Positions 7,968-15,755 of a stretch of DNA of 64,000 bases are shown piece by piece (position 1 is the first letter of the stretch; every line of letters begins with the position of its first letter). The stretch comes from Dryocola clanedunensis_A. GTDB taxonomy: Bacteria; Pseudomonadota; Gammaproteobacteria; Enterobacterales; Enterobacteriaceae. The position numbers and the translations under genes were made by a program. The stretch is from the NCBI GenBank assembly GCA_038405435.1, contig JBBYHZ010000011.1. One strand, written 5' to 3'. Below the pieces are notes generated by a model. That model saw only the letters and a list, made by a program, of their open reading frames with translations, was not told where the DNA came from and searched no databases.

Positions 7968-8849
7968 TCAGCGTTTGATACCCGTAATGCGGCACCACTC
8001 TTCTTTTTCGGCAACAGGATCGAGCGTGAATTTGTCCGCGTAGGCTTCGCAAACGCCTTCTGCCTGGCTGGCCAGCACGCCGGACAGCCCCAGGAAACCG
8101 CCCTCAACAGGCAGCACGCTGATTAACGGCGCAAGCTCACGCAGCGGGCCTGCCAGGATGTTTGCGACCACGACGTCGGCGCTCATCGCTTCTGGCTGAT
8201 CCTGCGGGAGGTAAAGTTCGAGGCGCTCAGAGACGCCGTTGCGCTGGGCATTGTCACGGCTGGCCTGAATTGCCTGAGGATCGATGTCGATACCGATGGC
8301 TTTCGCCGCGCCCAGCTTCAGCGCAGCAATGGCAAGGATGCCGGAACCGCAACCGAAATCAATGACTGTCTTGCCAGCCAGGTCCAGCCCGTCGAGCCAC
8401 TCAAGGCACAGCGAGGTAGTCGGGTGAGTGCCGGTACCGAAAGCCAGCCCAGGGTCGAGCATGACGTTGACCGCATTCTCATCCGGCACGTCGCGCCAGC
8501 TTGGGCAAATCCACAGGCGCTCGCCAAAGCGCATCGGGTGGAAATTATCCATCCACTCGCGCTCCCAGTCTTTATCCTCGAGCTGCTCGATTTTATGAGG
8601 GAAGCCCTGACCCAGCAGCGGGTGATTCTCAAGAATGGCGACCACCTCTTTCATGTCCGCTTCCGCGTCAAACAGGCCCGTCACGTTGGTATCGCCCCAC
8701 AGGCGGGTTTCCCCCGGCAGGGGCTCAAACACCGGCGTGTCGTGGGTATCCTGGAACGTTACGGACACCGAGCCGCTTTCAATCAGCGCGTCACCCAGCT
8801 CTTCTGCGCTGGCACCGGTGGTATTAATCTTCAGTTGGATCCATGGCAT
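7968..8849 (-). CDS. prmA: Ribosomal protein L11 methyltransferase
   Basis: SAM-dependent enzyme that trimethylates several amino groups of ribosomal protein L11. The 293-residue protein has the N-terminal L11-recognition domain, then the methyltransferase fold with motif I VIDFGCGSGILAIAALKLGA around residues 160-180, the acidic motif IGIDIDPQAI, and the NPPY-like motif replaced by VANILAGPL as in all PrmA. It follows panF by 11 bases, so the two are cotranscribed. The gene is dispensable in E. coli, but the sequence is well conserved. Confidence 0.97.
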   Translation of the reverse strand: MPWIQLKINTTGASAEELGDALIESGSVSVTFQDTHDTPVFEPLPGETRLWGDTNVTGLFDAEADMKEVVAILENHPLLGQGFPHKIEQLEDKDWEREWMDNFHPMRFGERLWICPSWRDVPDENAVNVMLDPGLAFGTGTHPTTSLCLEWLDGLDLAGKTVIDFGCGSGILAIAALKLGAAKAIGIDIDPQAIQASRDNAQRNGVSERLELYLPQDQPEAMSADVVVANILAGPLRELAPLISVLPVEGGFLGLSGVLASQAEGVCEAYADKFTLDPVAEKEEWCRITGIKR

Positions 8850-8860
8850 GGCGAAACTCT

Positions 8861-10315
8861 TTATTTATCAGTAGTTGAAACAAGCGCTGGCGCGGGGACG
8901 CTATGACCGAAGCGGTTCCCAATCAGGAAGGCCAGCAAACTTAATAGTAGTGAAGGAACGATAGGGTGGAAGCTGAACAGCTGGATATTAAAGCTCGCCA
9001 GCACCGCATACAGCACGCCGCCGACGATCATGCCGCTGAGCGCGCCCGCCGCGTTCGCCCGTTCCCAGTAGAGGCCCAGCACCAGCGGCCACAGGAAAAC
9101 GGCTTCCAGGCCACCGAAGGCCAGCAGATTCAGCCAGATGATCATCTCAGGTGGACGCCACGCCGCCAGCAGCAGCAGTGCTCCCAGCGCCAGGGTAATC
9201 ACCGAGGACATCAGCTTCAGGCGCTTCTCGTTGTGGATTTGCTCCGGGCGCATATTGAGGTAGAGATCTTTAACGATTGTCGCCGAGGACTGCAGCAGCT
9301 GAGCGTTGATGGTCGACATAATAGCGGCCATTGGCGCGGCGAGGAAAATCCCGGCGGCAACAGGCGGCAGCACGGTCACCATCAGCGTTGGGATCACCAG
9401 ATCCGGCACGTTCAGGTCGGGCAGTACCGCCCGGCCCAGCGCACCCGCCAGATGCATACCAAACATTAAAATTGCCACCACGATGGTGCCAATAATAATG
9501 CCACGGTGAACGGCTTTGCTGTCTTTGTAGGAGATGCAGCGCACCGCGGTGTGCGGCAGGCCAATGACGCCAAAGCACACCAGCACCCAGAACGAGGTCA
9601 TAAACGCAGGCGACAAAATGTTGTCGGCGCCCTGCGGAGAAACCAGTTTCGGATCGATGTGCTGCAGCTTGTCCACCGCACTGTGCAGACCACCTGCGGC
9701 ATGAATCACGCCTATCAGCAGCAAAACGGTGCCGACAAGCATCACCATTCCCTGCATGGCATCGTTAAGCACGCTCGCCCTGAAGCCGCCGAACGCGGTG
9801 TACAACGCAATGCTGATGCCGAAAATTAACAGGCCAGTTTCGTAAGGGATGCCCGCAGCGGTTTCCAGCAGGCGGGCACCGCCGATAAACTGTACCGTCA
9901 TCGCGCCTACAAAGGCCACCAGCAGGCTCAGGCTCGCCAGCCAGATCAGTAGGCGGCTCCGGTAGCGGGCATAAAGCATGTCGTTGAGCGTTACCGCGTT
10001 GTAGCGGCGCGCCAGAATGGCAAATTTCTTGCCTAAAATGCCCAGCGACAGCCAGACCGCGGGCAGCTGGATCATCGCCAGCAGCACCCATCCCAGGCCG
10101 TATTTATAGGCCGCCCCCGGCCCGCCGATAAACGAACTGGCGCTGATATAGGTGGCGGTAAGGGTCATCGCCAGCACGAAGCCGCCCATTGAGCGGCTGC
10201 CGAGGAAATATTCATTAAGGAAGTTGCCGGTGCTGCGGCGGCGCATGGCGTAAACGGACAGGCCGAACACCACCAGCAGATAGGCGACCAGCGGCAGAAT
10301 CACTTCAAGCTGCAT
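8861..10315 (-). CDS. panF: Sodium/pantothenate symporter
   Basis: Imports pantothenate (vitamin B5, precursor of coenzyme A) with sodium across the inner membrane. The 484-residue protein shows about 13 membrane spans and sodium:solute symporter family motifs (TATYISASSFIGGPGAAYKYGLGW, and GGLEAVFLWPLVLGLYWERAN near the C-terminus). The ATG at 10315 is preferred over 10321 because GGAGG lies 6 bases before it. The start overlaps the end of yhdT by 11 bases, which implies translational coupling, the arrangement also seen in E. coli. Confidence 0.96.
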   Translation of the reverse strand: MQLEVILPLVAYLLVVFGLSVYAMRRRSTGNFLNEYFLGSRSMGGFVLAMTLTATYISASSFIGGPGAAYKYGLGWVLLAMIQLPAVWLSLGILGKKFAILARRYNAVTLNDMLYARYRSRLLIWLASLSLLVAFVGAMTVQFIGGARLLETAAGIPYETGLLIFGISIALYTAFGGFRASVLNDAMQGMVMLVGTVLLLIGVIHAAGGLHSAVDKLQHIDPKLVSPQGADNILSPAFMTSFWVLVCFGVIGLPHTAVRCISYKDSKAVHRGIIIGTIVVAILMFGMHLAGALGRAVLPDLNVPDLVIPTLMVTVLPPVAAGIFLAAPMAAIMSTINAQLLQSSATIVKDLYLNMRPEQIHNEKRLKLMSSVITLALGALLLLAAWRPPEMIIWLNLLAFGGLEAVFLWPLVLGLYWERANAAGALSGMIVGGVLYAVLASFNIQLFSFHPIVPSLLLSLLAFLIGNRFGHSVPAPALVSTTDK

Positions 10316-10547
10316 TGTCATCCTCCAGCGGTATGTCGCGGAAGATGAATTTCACCATCGTCCAGCACAGCACGATAAAGACCAGAGGTACCAGCAGGCA
10401 GGCCATTTCAAACCAGTGCGGCAGGCCGGTCGGACCGATCTCGTTTCCAGGTAAGTAAGCAGCCACTAACCAAGCTGTAAGGTAGGCCAGGGTTAGCCAG
10501 AGCGCCCAGCGCGCTTCTTTATGGGCCTGAACAAAACGCTTGTCCAT
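10305..10547 (-). CDS. yhdT: Small inner-membrane protein YhdT (DUF997)
   Basis: An 80-residue protein with two predicted membrane spans (WLTLAYLTAWLVAAYL and FEMACLLVPLVFIVLCWTMV) and a conserved acidic C-terminus IPLEDDNAA. Families like this are often small partner subunits of sodium:solute symporters, and the tight overlap with panF supports such a role, but no function is proven. The ATG at 10547 is chosen because E. coli YhdT starts at the same residue and has the same length; longer frames are not conserved. Confidence 0.92.
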   Translation of the reverse strand: MDKRFVQAHKEARWALWLTLAYLTAWLVAAYLPGNEIGPTGLPHWFEMACLLVPLVFIVLCWTMVKFIFRDIPLEDDNAA

Positions 10548-10658
10548 TATTATCCCTTGAGTTCGCGGAAAGCGGCGATTGTAGCGCATTGACGCTGGCG
10601 GAGAATAAAAAAAGAAAACCACCGGATAGGGTAAGTCGCTGTCAGCGGAACAGATATG

Positions 10659-10684
10659 CCCCCGTATCAAGGTATACGGGGGCG
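10659..10684 (-). other. Strong hairpin downstream of the 10694 gene
   Basis: A perfect 10-bp stem GCCCCCGTAT / ATACGGGGGC with a 6-base loop lies 10 bases past the stop of the unknown gene. It lacks a T-run on either strand, so it may protect the transcript end or terminate weakly. Confidence 0.5.
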
Positions 10685-10693
10685 TAGCGACAA

Positions 10694-11125
10694 TTAGTCC
10701 TGAGTCACTTCCACTACAGAAACTTCATCAATATCGAGAGTCTCATCAGTCAGTTCGGAATAAGCCGCCTGGAAATGCAGGCGATACGCACTGTAGTCAT
10801 AATCCACCGTAAACTGGACGTTCATGTCGGTCCAATTCTCCTGCGGTGACAGGCTTTTGATAATCTCAACTGATTCATTTGAATTGCTGTTAAAGATATG
10901 TACCGTACCGCCGATAATGCCACGGTATTTGAACGTCAGCATGAAGCTTTGATTTATGCCTAAGCCGATATCCTGATAGGTGGATTCAGAAGGGAAGATC
11001 TGGCAGTACTGATTGGTTACCGTCTCCGATTCCTTTTTAACACCCCCCTCGTTAATTGCCGTCATGTTCCATGCGCTGGAGCCCGTTGTTTCAAAATCAC
11101 CGTCACGAACCAGATTGGTACTCAT
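10694..11125 (-). CDS. Unknown 143-residue protein, carbohydrate-binding-module-like
   Basis: I do not recognise a named family member. The sequence begins NLVRDGDFETTGSSAWN, the pattern that opens CenC/CBM4_9-type beta-jellyroll domains (NLLxNGDFE), and then alternates polar and hydrophobic residues as an all-beta fold would, ending LDIDEVSVVEV, a typical last strand of such domains. There is no signal peptide and no transmembrane span, so it would be cytosolic or exported by another route. A good ribosome site (AGAGGA, 7 bases before ATG) supports expression. The gene is clearly richer in A+T than its neighbours and sits between the accBC terminator and yhdT, where E. coli has no gene, so it is probably a horizontally acquired insert. 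Confidence 0.75.
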   Translation of the reverse strand: MSTNLVRDGDFETTGSSAWNMTAINEGGVKKESETVTNQYCQIFPSESTYQDIGLGINQSFMLTFKYRGIIGGTVHIFNSNSNESVEIIKSLSPQENWTDMNVQFTVDYDYSAYRLHFQAAYSELTDETLDIDEVSVVEVTQD

Positions 11126-11263
11126 AGTCTTATCCTCTGTGTTGATAGTTAAAAGTTATTGGTAGCGAAAGATTCGCTGAGGAGAGGGTCGGTTTTCAGA
11201 GGCGAACGGTCAAAACACATCGCATCAGCAGAGGATAAATGATGGAAATGATGGCGGGTAAAA

Positions 11264-11291
11264 ATAAAAAAAGGCCGGATAATCCGGCCTT
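11264..11291 (-). terminator. Terminator of aroQ-accBC
   Basis: Stem AAGGCCGGAT / ATCCGGCCTT followed on the minus strand by a run of seven T. It closes the acc operon before the unknown gene, which must therefore use its own promoter or read-through. Confidence 0.9.
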
Positions 11292-11315
11292 CTGAACAGC
11301 GTGACGTAACGAAAA

Positions 11316-12662
11316 CTAGTCCTGAAGACCCAGCTTCTTCTCCAGATAGTGGATGTTGGTGCCACCCTGCTGGAAGTGTTCGTCATTCATGATACGGGTC
11401 TGCAGCTCAACGTTGGTTTTGATACCGTCGATGATCAGCTCCGCCAGGGCATTCTTCATACGAGAGATTGCCACTTCACGGGTTTCGCCGTAGCAGATCA
11501 GTTTGCCAATCATGGAATCATAATATGGCGGCACTGTGTAACCGGCATAAATATGAGATTCCCAGCGCACGCCAAAACCACCTGGTGCATGGAAGCGGGT
11601 GATTTTGCCCGGGCTTGGCAGGAAGGTGTTCGGGTCTTCGGCGTTGATACGGCACTCTACCGCATGGCCTTTAACGTGAACTTCATCCTGCTTGATGGAC
11701 AGTGGCTGACCGGCCGCAATGCGCAGCTGCTCTTTGATCAGGTCAACGCCGGTGATCATTTCTGTTACCGGGTGCTCAACCTGAATACGGGTGTTCATCT
11801 CAATGAAGTAGAACTCGCCGTTTTCGAACAGGAACTCGAAGGTACCCGCGCCGCGATAGTTGATATCCACACAGGCTTTCGCGCAGCGCTCGCCGATGAA
11901 CTTACGCAGCTCAGGCGTGATGCCCGGCGCTGGCGCTTCTTCGACGACTTTCTGGTGACGGCGCTGCATGGAGCAGTCACGTTCTGCCAGATAGATTGCG
12001 TTGCCCTGACCGTCTGCCAGTACCTGAATTTCGATATGGCGTGGGTTCTCGAGGTACTTCTCCATATAGACCATGTCGTTGTTGAAAGCAGCTTTTGCTT
12101 CCGCACGGGTCATATTAATGGATTGTTCCAGCTCCGCGTCGTTACGCACAACGCGCATACCACGACCGCCGCCGCCGCCGGAGGCTTTGATAATAACCGG
12201 GTAGCCGATGCGTTTCGCATGGGCACGGTTTTTATCCATATCGCCATCCAGTGGGCCGTCAGAGCCTGGCACGCAAGGTACGCCAGCTTTCTTCATCGCG
12301 TTGATCGCAGAAACTTTATCGCCCATCAGGCGAATAGTGTCGGCGCGCGGACCGATGAAGATAAAGCCTGAACGCTCAACCTGCTCGGCAAAGTTGGCGT
12401 TTTCAGACAGGAAGCCGTAGCCCGGGTGGATCGCCACTGCGCCGGTGATTTCTGCCGCAGAGATGATTGCCGGGATATTCAGATAGCTTTTTACGGACGG
12501 AGCCGGGCCAATACAGACCGTCTCATCCGCCAGCAGTACGTGTTTTAAGTCGCGGTCCGCGGTGGAGTGTACGGCGACAGTCTTGATGCCCAGTTCTTTA
12601 CAGGCACGAAGAATACGCAGGGCGATCTCACCACGGTTAGCGATAACAATTTTATCCAGCAT
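11316..12662 (-). CDS. accC: Acetyl-CoA carboxylase, biotin carboxylase subunit
   Basis: Carboxylates the biotin on AccB using ATP and bicarbonate, the first half-reaction of fatty acid synthesis. The 448-residue protein has the N-terminal preATP-grasp domain (MLDKIVIANRGEIALRILRA), the ATP-grasp glycine loop KASGGGGGRGMRVV, the catalytic segment FEFLFENGEFYFIEMNTRIQVEHPVTE, and the C-terminal domain. The ATG at 12662 matches E. coli; a longer frame to 12701 runs into accB and is not conserved. It follows accB by 10 bases. The C-terminus ends LGLQD, one residue shorter than the E. coli protein. Confidence 0.98.
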   Translation of the reverse strand: MLDKIVIANRGEIALRILRACKELGIKTVAVHSTADRDLKHVLLADETVCIGPAPSVKSYLNIPAIISAAEITGAVAIHPGYGFLSENANFAEQVERSGFIFIGPRADTIRLMGDKVSAINAMKKAGVPCVPGSDGPLDGDMDKNRAHAKRIGYPVIIKASGGGGGRGMRVVRNDAELEQSINMTRAEAKAAFNNDMVYMEKYLENPRHIEIQVLADGQGNAIYLAERDCSMQRRHQKVVEEAPAPGITPELRKFIGERCAKACVDINYRGAGTFEFLFENGEFYFIEMNTRIQVEHPVTEMITGVDLIKEQLRIAAGQPLSIKQDEVHVKGHAVECRINAEDPNTFLPSPGKITRFHAPGGFGVRWESHIYAGYTVPPYYDSMIGKLICYGETREVAISRMKNALAELIIDGIKTNVELQTRIMNDEHFQQGGTNIHYLEKKLGLQD

Positions 12663-12672
12663 GTTCGCCTCG

Positions 12673-13152
12673 TTACTCGATGACGACCAGCGGCTCGTCA
12701 AATTCTACCGGTTGGCCGTTTTCAACCAGAATGGCTTTCACCACGCCTGATTTGTCAGCTTCGATCTGGTTCATCATTTTCATTGCTTCAACGATGCACA
12801 GAGTGTCGCCGGCGTTAACTTTCTGGCCAACTTCAATAAACGCTTTCGCATCCGGGCTTGGGGTACGGTAGAAAGTACCGACCATCGGGGAACGTACGAT
12901 GTGACCACTGACTTCAGCAGCGGCTGGAGCTTCCATGGCCGGGGTAGCGGCAGGAGCAACAGCGTTAGACAGACCAGGTTGCGGCTGTGGCTGGTACATT
13001 GGCGCAGCGAAAGCTTGCTGCATCATCGGGTAGCCCGCGTTAGGCGCGCTACGGCTGATGCGAACAGACTCTTCGCCTTCAGAAATTTCCAGTTCGGAGA
13101 TGCCTGATTCTTCAACCAGCTCGATCAGTTTTTTAATCTTACGAATATCCAT
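12673..13152 (-). CDS. accB: Acetyl-CoA carboxylase biotin carboxyl carrier protein
   Basis: Carries carboxybiotin between AccC and the AccAD carboxyltransferase. The 159-residue protein has an N-terminal segment that in E. coli contributes to dimerisation and autoregulation of the operon, a Pro/Ala/Gln-rich linker at about residues 40-77, and the biotinyl domain with the biotinylated Lys125 in VEAMKMMNQ and the thumb region around FYRTPSPDAKAF. It is three residues longer than E. coli AccB because of the linker. It is 20 bases downstream of aroQ and 10 bases upstream of accC. Confidence 0.98.
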   Translation of the reverse strand: MDIRKIKKLIELVEESGISELEISEGEESVRISRSAPNAGYPMMQQAFAAPMYQPQPQPGLSNAVAPAATPAMEAPAAAEVSGHIVRSPMVGTFYRTPSPDAKAFIEVGQKVNAGDTLCIVEAMKMMNQIEADKSGVVKAILVENGQPVEFDEPLVVIE

Positions 13153-13172
13153 GAGTGGGTTCCGTACTCTTG

Positions 13173-13625
13173 TTAGATGGATTTTGACAGGCGTTTGACC
13201 GCCGTCTGTAGTGCATATGAATAACCGTCGGCGCCTAATCCGCAGATCACACCGACAGCTTTATCAGAAAGATACGAATGGTGGCGGAACGGTTCGCGCG
13301 CATGCACATTGCTCAGGTGGATCTCGATAAACGGGATACTCACCGCCAGCAGGGCATCACGCAGCGCAACGCTCGTATGCGTAAACGCGGCCGGATTAAT
13401 CAGGATAAAGTCGACGTTGTCTTTCGCCTGATGAATTCGGTCGATTAGCGCATATTCCGCATTCGATTGCAGGTGGCTGAGCGACACGTTAAGGCTTTTC
13501 GCTTCGTTCTCAAGCGCGTTAACAATCTGTGCCAGGGTCTGGTCGCCGTACTTGTCCGGCTCGCGTGTACCCAGCATGTTCAGATTAGGACCGTTCAAAA
13601 GCAAAATGTGAAAATTACCCGACAT
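13173..13625 (-). CDS. aroQ: Type II 3-dehydroquinate dehydratase
   Basis: Converts 3-dehydroquinate to 3-dehydroshikimate in the shikimate pathway by the trans-elimination (type II) mechanism. The 150-residue protein has the family motifs LLLNGPNLNMLGTREPDKYG (with catalytic Arg and Tyr of the lid loop), HLQSNAEYALID, ILINPAAFTHTSVALRDAL and EIHLSNVHAREPFRHHSYLS (catalytic His). E. coli K-12 uses only the unrelated type I enzyme AroD and lacks this gene. Its position 20 bases before accB puts it in the acc transcript, as in Klebsiella, Yersinia and many other gammaproteobacteria. Confidence 0.95.
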   Translation of the reverse strand: MSGNFHILLLNGPNLNMLGTREPDKYGDQTLAQIVNALENEAKSLNVSLSHLQSNAEYALIDRIHQAKDNVDFILINPAAFTHTSVALRDALLAVSIPFIEIHLSNVHAREPFRHHSYLSDKAVGVICGLGADGYSYALQTAVKRLSKSI

Positions 13626-13734
13626 CGTGCTGCCATCTCCCGCAATTTGTAGGCATTTTACAAAATATACCTAAGTTGCTCGGTTGTCACCTTCAGACCC
13701 TGAAAATGGCCTGTCAGAAAAACCAAAGTCGCAC

Positions 13735-13764
13735 ATTATAACGATTTCGTAGCATTTGGCAGCT
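13735..13764 (-). promoter_or_regulatory. Candidate promoter of aroQ-accBC
   Basis: A perfect -10 hexamer TATAAT lies on the minus strand at 13735-13740, about 110 bases before aroQ. The -35 region (near 13758-13764, GCTGCC/CTGCCA) is weak. It is the best promoter signal between msrQ and aroQ. Confidence 0.5.
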
Positions 13765-13809
13765 AAATACTGGTCTTATCAGGGAAGATGATCAACCCCT
13801 ATTGCTTTC

Positions 13810-13827
13810 AACGCCCGTCAGGGCGTT
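13810..13827 (-). other. Hairpin downstream of msrQ
   Basis: Perfect stem AACGCCC / GGGCGTT with a GTCA loop, 30 bases past the msrQ stop. There is no T-run on the minus strand, so it is only a possible transcript end. Confidence 0.4.
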
Positions 13828-13857
13828 AGTTTTGGGATAAACGGCAAAATTCTGGAA

Positions 13858-14457
13858 TTATCGCCACCACTGACGGAACTTCTTGTAGCGCAGGGCGAGG
13901 AGGATGAAGGCACCCAGGGCATAAAGCAAGGGTTGGGGGGAGAGAATCTTCACTGACCACAGGTAATGAATGGGGGCGAGGATAGCAACCAGATAGACGC
14001 AGTTGTGCAGTTTTTGCCAGCGTTTACCTAGCTTACGCTGGGCACTTTGCGTTGAGGTTACCGCCAGAGCGAGCAGGATAATCCAGCTCACGATGCCCAG
14101 CATGAGGTAAGGACGGGTCACTAATTCTTTGCCCAAAAGGCCAATATTGTTTATCCCCAGCTCCAGCAGCGAATAGCTGGTCAGGTGGATGGATGCCCAG
14201 ACGAAACACCAGACGCCAAGCAGACGGCGTGTGCGGATCAGCAGCGGCTGCTTCGCGTAGCGGGCAAGTGGGGTAATAAGCAGAGTCGCCAGCAGCAGCT
14301 TCAGCGCCATCCTGCCGGTAAAATGCTGGATGTCTTTAGCCGGGTCCGCGCTGAACAGCCCCTGGTTTGCCGCATAGAACAACCATACAAAGGGGAGAAA
14401 CGCCGCAAGATGCAGCGCCACCTTCAGCCAGGTGATTTGCTTTGCAGTCAGACGCAC
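13858..14457 (-). CDS. msrQ: Heme-binding membrane subunit of methionine sulfoxide reductase (MsrQ/YedZ)
   Basis: Integral b-type heme protein that passes electrons from the quinone pool or flavin reductase to periplasmic MsrP. The 199-residue protein has about six hydrophobic spans and the conserved heme-ligand histidines (ASIHLTSY, KLHNCVYLVAILAPIHYLW). The start is a GTG at 14457, directly after the msrP stop codon, which indicates translational coupling. In E. coli K-12 this pair sits elsewhere (yedYZ); next to csrD/aroQ it appears in several other enteric genera. Confidence 0.95.
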   Translation of the reverse strand: MRLTAKQITWLKVALHLAAFLPFVWLFYAANQGLFSADPAKDIQHFTGRMALKLLLATLLITPLARYAKQPLLIRTRRLLGVWCFVWASIHLTSYSLLELGINNIGLLGKELVTRPYLMLGIVSWIILLALAVTSTQSAQRKLGKRWQKLHNCVYLVAILAPIHYLWSVKILSPQPLLYALGAFILLALRYKKFRQWWR

Positions 14458-15462
14458 TCAGTAGTTCTCCTTGAGGTTGAGGCCCCGATACAGCGAAGCG
14501 ACCTGGTCGGCATAGCCGTTGAACAGCAGGGTTGGCTGACGTTTCACGTCCAGTATGCCGCCGGATCCGATAAACCTTTCGGACGCCTGCGACCAGCGCG
14601 GGTGATCGACATTTGGGTTTACGTTGGCATAAAAGCCGTACTCGTTCGGCCCTGCCATATTCCAGGTGGTGGGCGGGATCTCACGAACCAGCTTAATGCT
14701 GACGATAGACTTAATTCCTTTAAAGCCATACTTCCAGGGGACGGTCAGCCGGATCGGCGCGCCGTTCTGCGGCGGCAGGGCTTTACCGTAAACGCCCACC
14801 GTCAGCATAGTTAATGGATGCATCGCTTCGTCGAGGCGCAGGCCTTCCACGTAGGGATACTGCAGGCCGCCGCCGATAAAGCGATCTTTCTGACCGGGCA
14901 TCTGCTCCGGATCGTAGAGCGTTTCAAAGGCCACGTACTTCGCGTTGCTGTTCGGCTCGACCAGGGCCAGCAGCTTGCTGAGCGGGAAGCCAATCCACGG
15001 CACGACCATCGACCAGGCCTCCACGCAGCGCATGCGGTAAATTCGCTCCTCCAGAGGGAAACGTTTATAGAGGTCATCGAGGTCAAGCGTTACTGGCTTT
15101 GCGACTTCGCCGCTGATTTTCAGCTGCCACGGATCGGTTTTCAGGCTACCGGCATTGGCCGCCGGGTCGGCTTTATCCAGCCCAAACTCATAGAAGTTGT
15201 TATAGCCCGTGACTTTGTCTTCCGGCGTCATGGGGAGCTTCGCCTGCCACTGAGCGGGTTTGCTGAACTGGAGCGGTTTACCCGAGGGGGCCGGTGGGCG
15301 ATCGTTGCCTTTAAACCATGAAAGAATATCGGCATTGGCCGTTTGCGGAACGGAAAGCGCGGCGGCAGTAATACCCAGTGCTTTGAGCACCTGGCGCCGC
15401 TTGAGCATAAAAACGGATTCTGGCGTGACGTCGGCCTCGGTAAAACGGGTAACCTTTTTCAT
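14458..15462 (-). CDS. msrP: Periplasmic protein-methionine-sulfoxide reductase, molybdopterin subunit (MsrP/YedY)
   Basis: Repairs oxidised methionines in periplasmic proteins. The 334-residue precursor has a Tat signal with the twin arginine motif LKRRQVLKALG and cleavage after the ANA region near residue 44. The sulfite-oxidase fold follows, with the molybdenum-ligating Cys in YRMRCVEAWSMVVPWIGFPL at about residue 146 and conserved PLTMLTVGVYGKALPPQNGAPIRL. The ribosome site AGGAG lies 7 bases before ATG. It is the first gene of msrPQ. Control by the HprSR two-component system is known in E. coli, but those genes are not adjacent here. Confidence 0.96.
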   Translation of the reverse strand: MKKVTRFTEADVTPESVFMLKRRQVLKALGITAAALSVPQTANADILSWFKGNDRPPAPSGKPLQFSKPAQWQAKLPMTPEDKVTGYNNFYEFGLDKADPAANAGSLKTDPWQLKISGEVAKPVTLDLDDLYKRFPLEERIYRMRCVEAWSMVVPWIGFPLSKLLALVEPNSNAKYVAFETLYDPEQMPGQKDRFIGGGLQYPYVEGLRLDEAMHPLTMLTVGVYGKALPPQNGAPIRLTVPWKYGFKGIKSIVSIKLVREIPPTTWNMAGPNEYGFYANVNPNVDHPRWSQASERFIGSGGILDVKRQPTLLFNGYADQVASLYRGLNLKENY

Positions 15463-15575
15463 GGCGATCTCCTGAAATGCTTTTAGCTAAGCATGACGGA
15501 GAAGTGGTCTCCCGGCGAATATCTCACAAAAAATTGAAATTTACGGTAAAGCCCGGCTGTTACCGCTGCTTACCT

Positions 15576-15603
15576 TTGGCAAAAAAAAGTTGCCGACTAT
15601 ACT
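15576..15603 (+). promoter_or_regulatory. Candidate csrD promoter
   Basis: TTGGCA (15576-15581) and TATACT (15598-15603) are 16 bases apart, close to sigma-70 consensus. The start would fall near 15610, giving a leader of about 145 bases before csrD. The leader shows no strong hairpin. Confidence 0.6.
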
Positions 15604-15755
15604 CGCTTAATGACGCCTTATGCCCGTTTGCCGCAATAAATGGCGATGTTTTGGCTAACGGGGTTTGCCAGGCATAGCCTTTTGCTATGTAATGCCGCGT
15701 CAACCCAGGCCCGGTTAAGGTGGCGATTTCTTCAGCAGACGGAGTTAACTCAGGG

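Noticed and set aside
11349..12371. Long open frame (340 codons) on the plus strand across accC
   Set aside because: It lies wholly antisense to a highly conserved gene, has no recognisable domains, and its composition mirrors the codon bias of accC.
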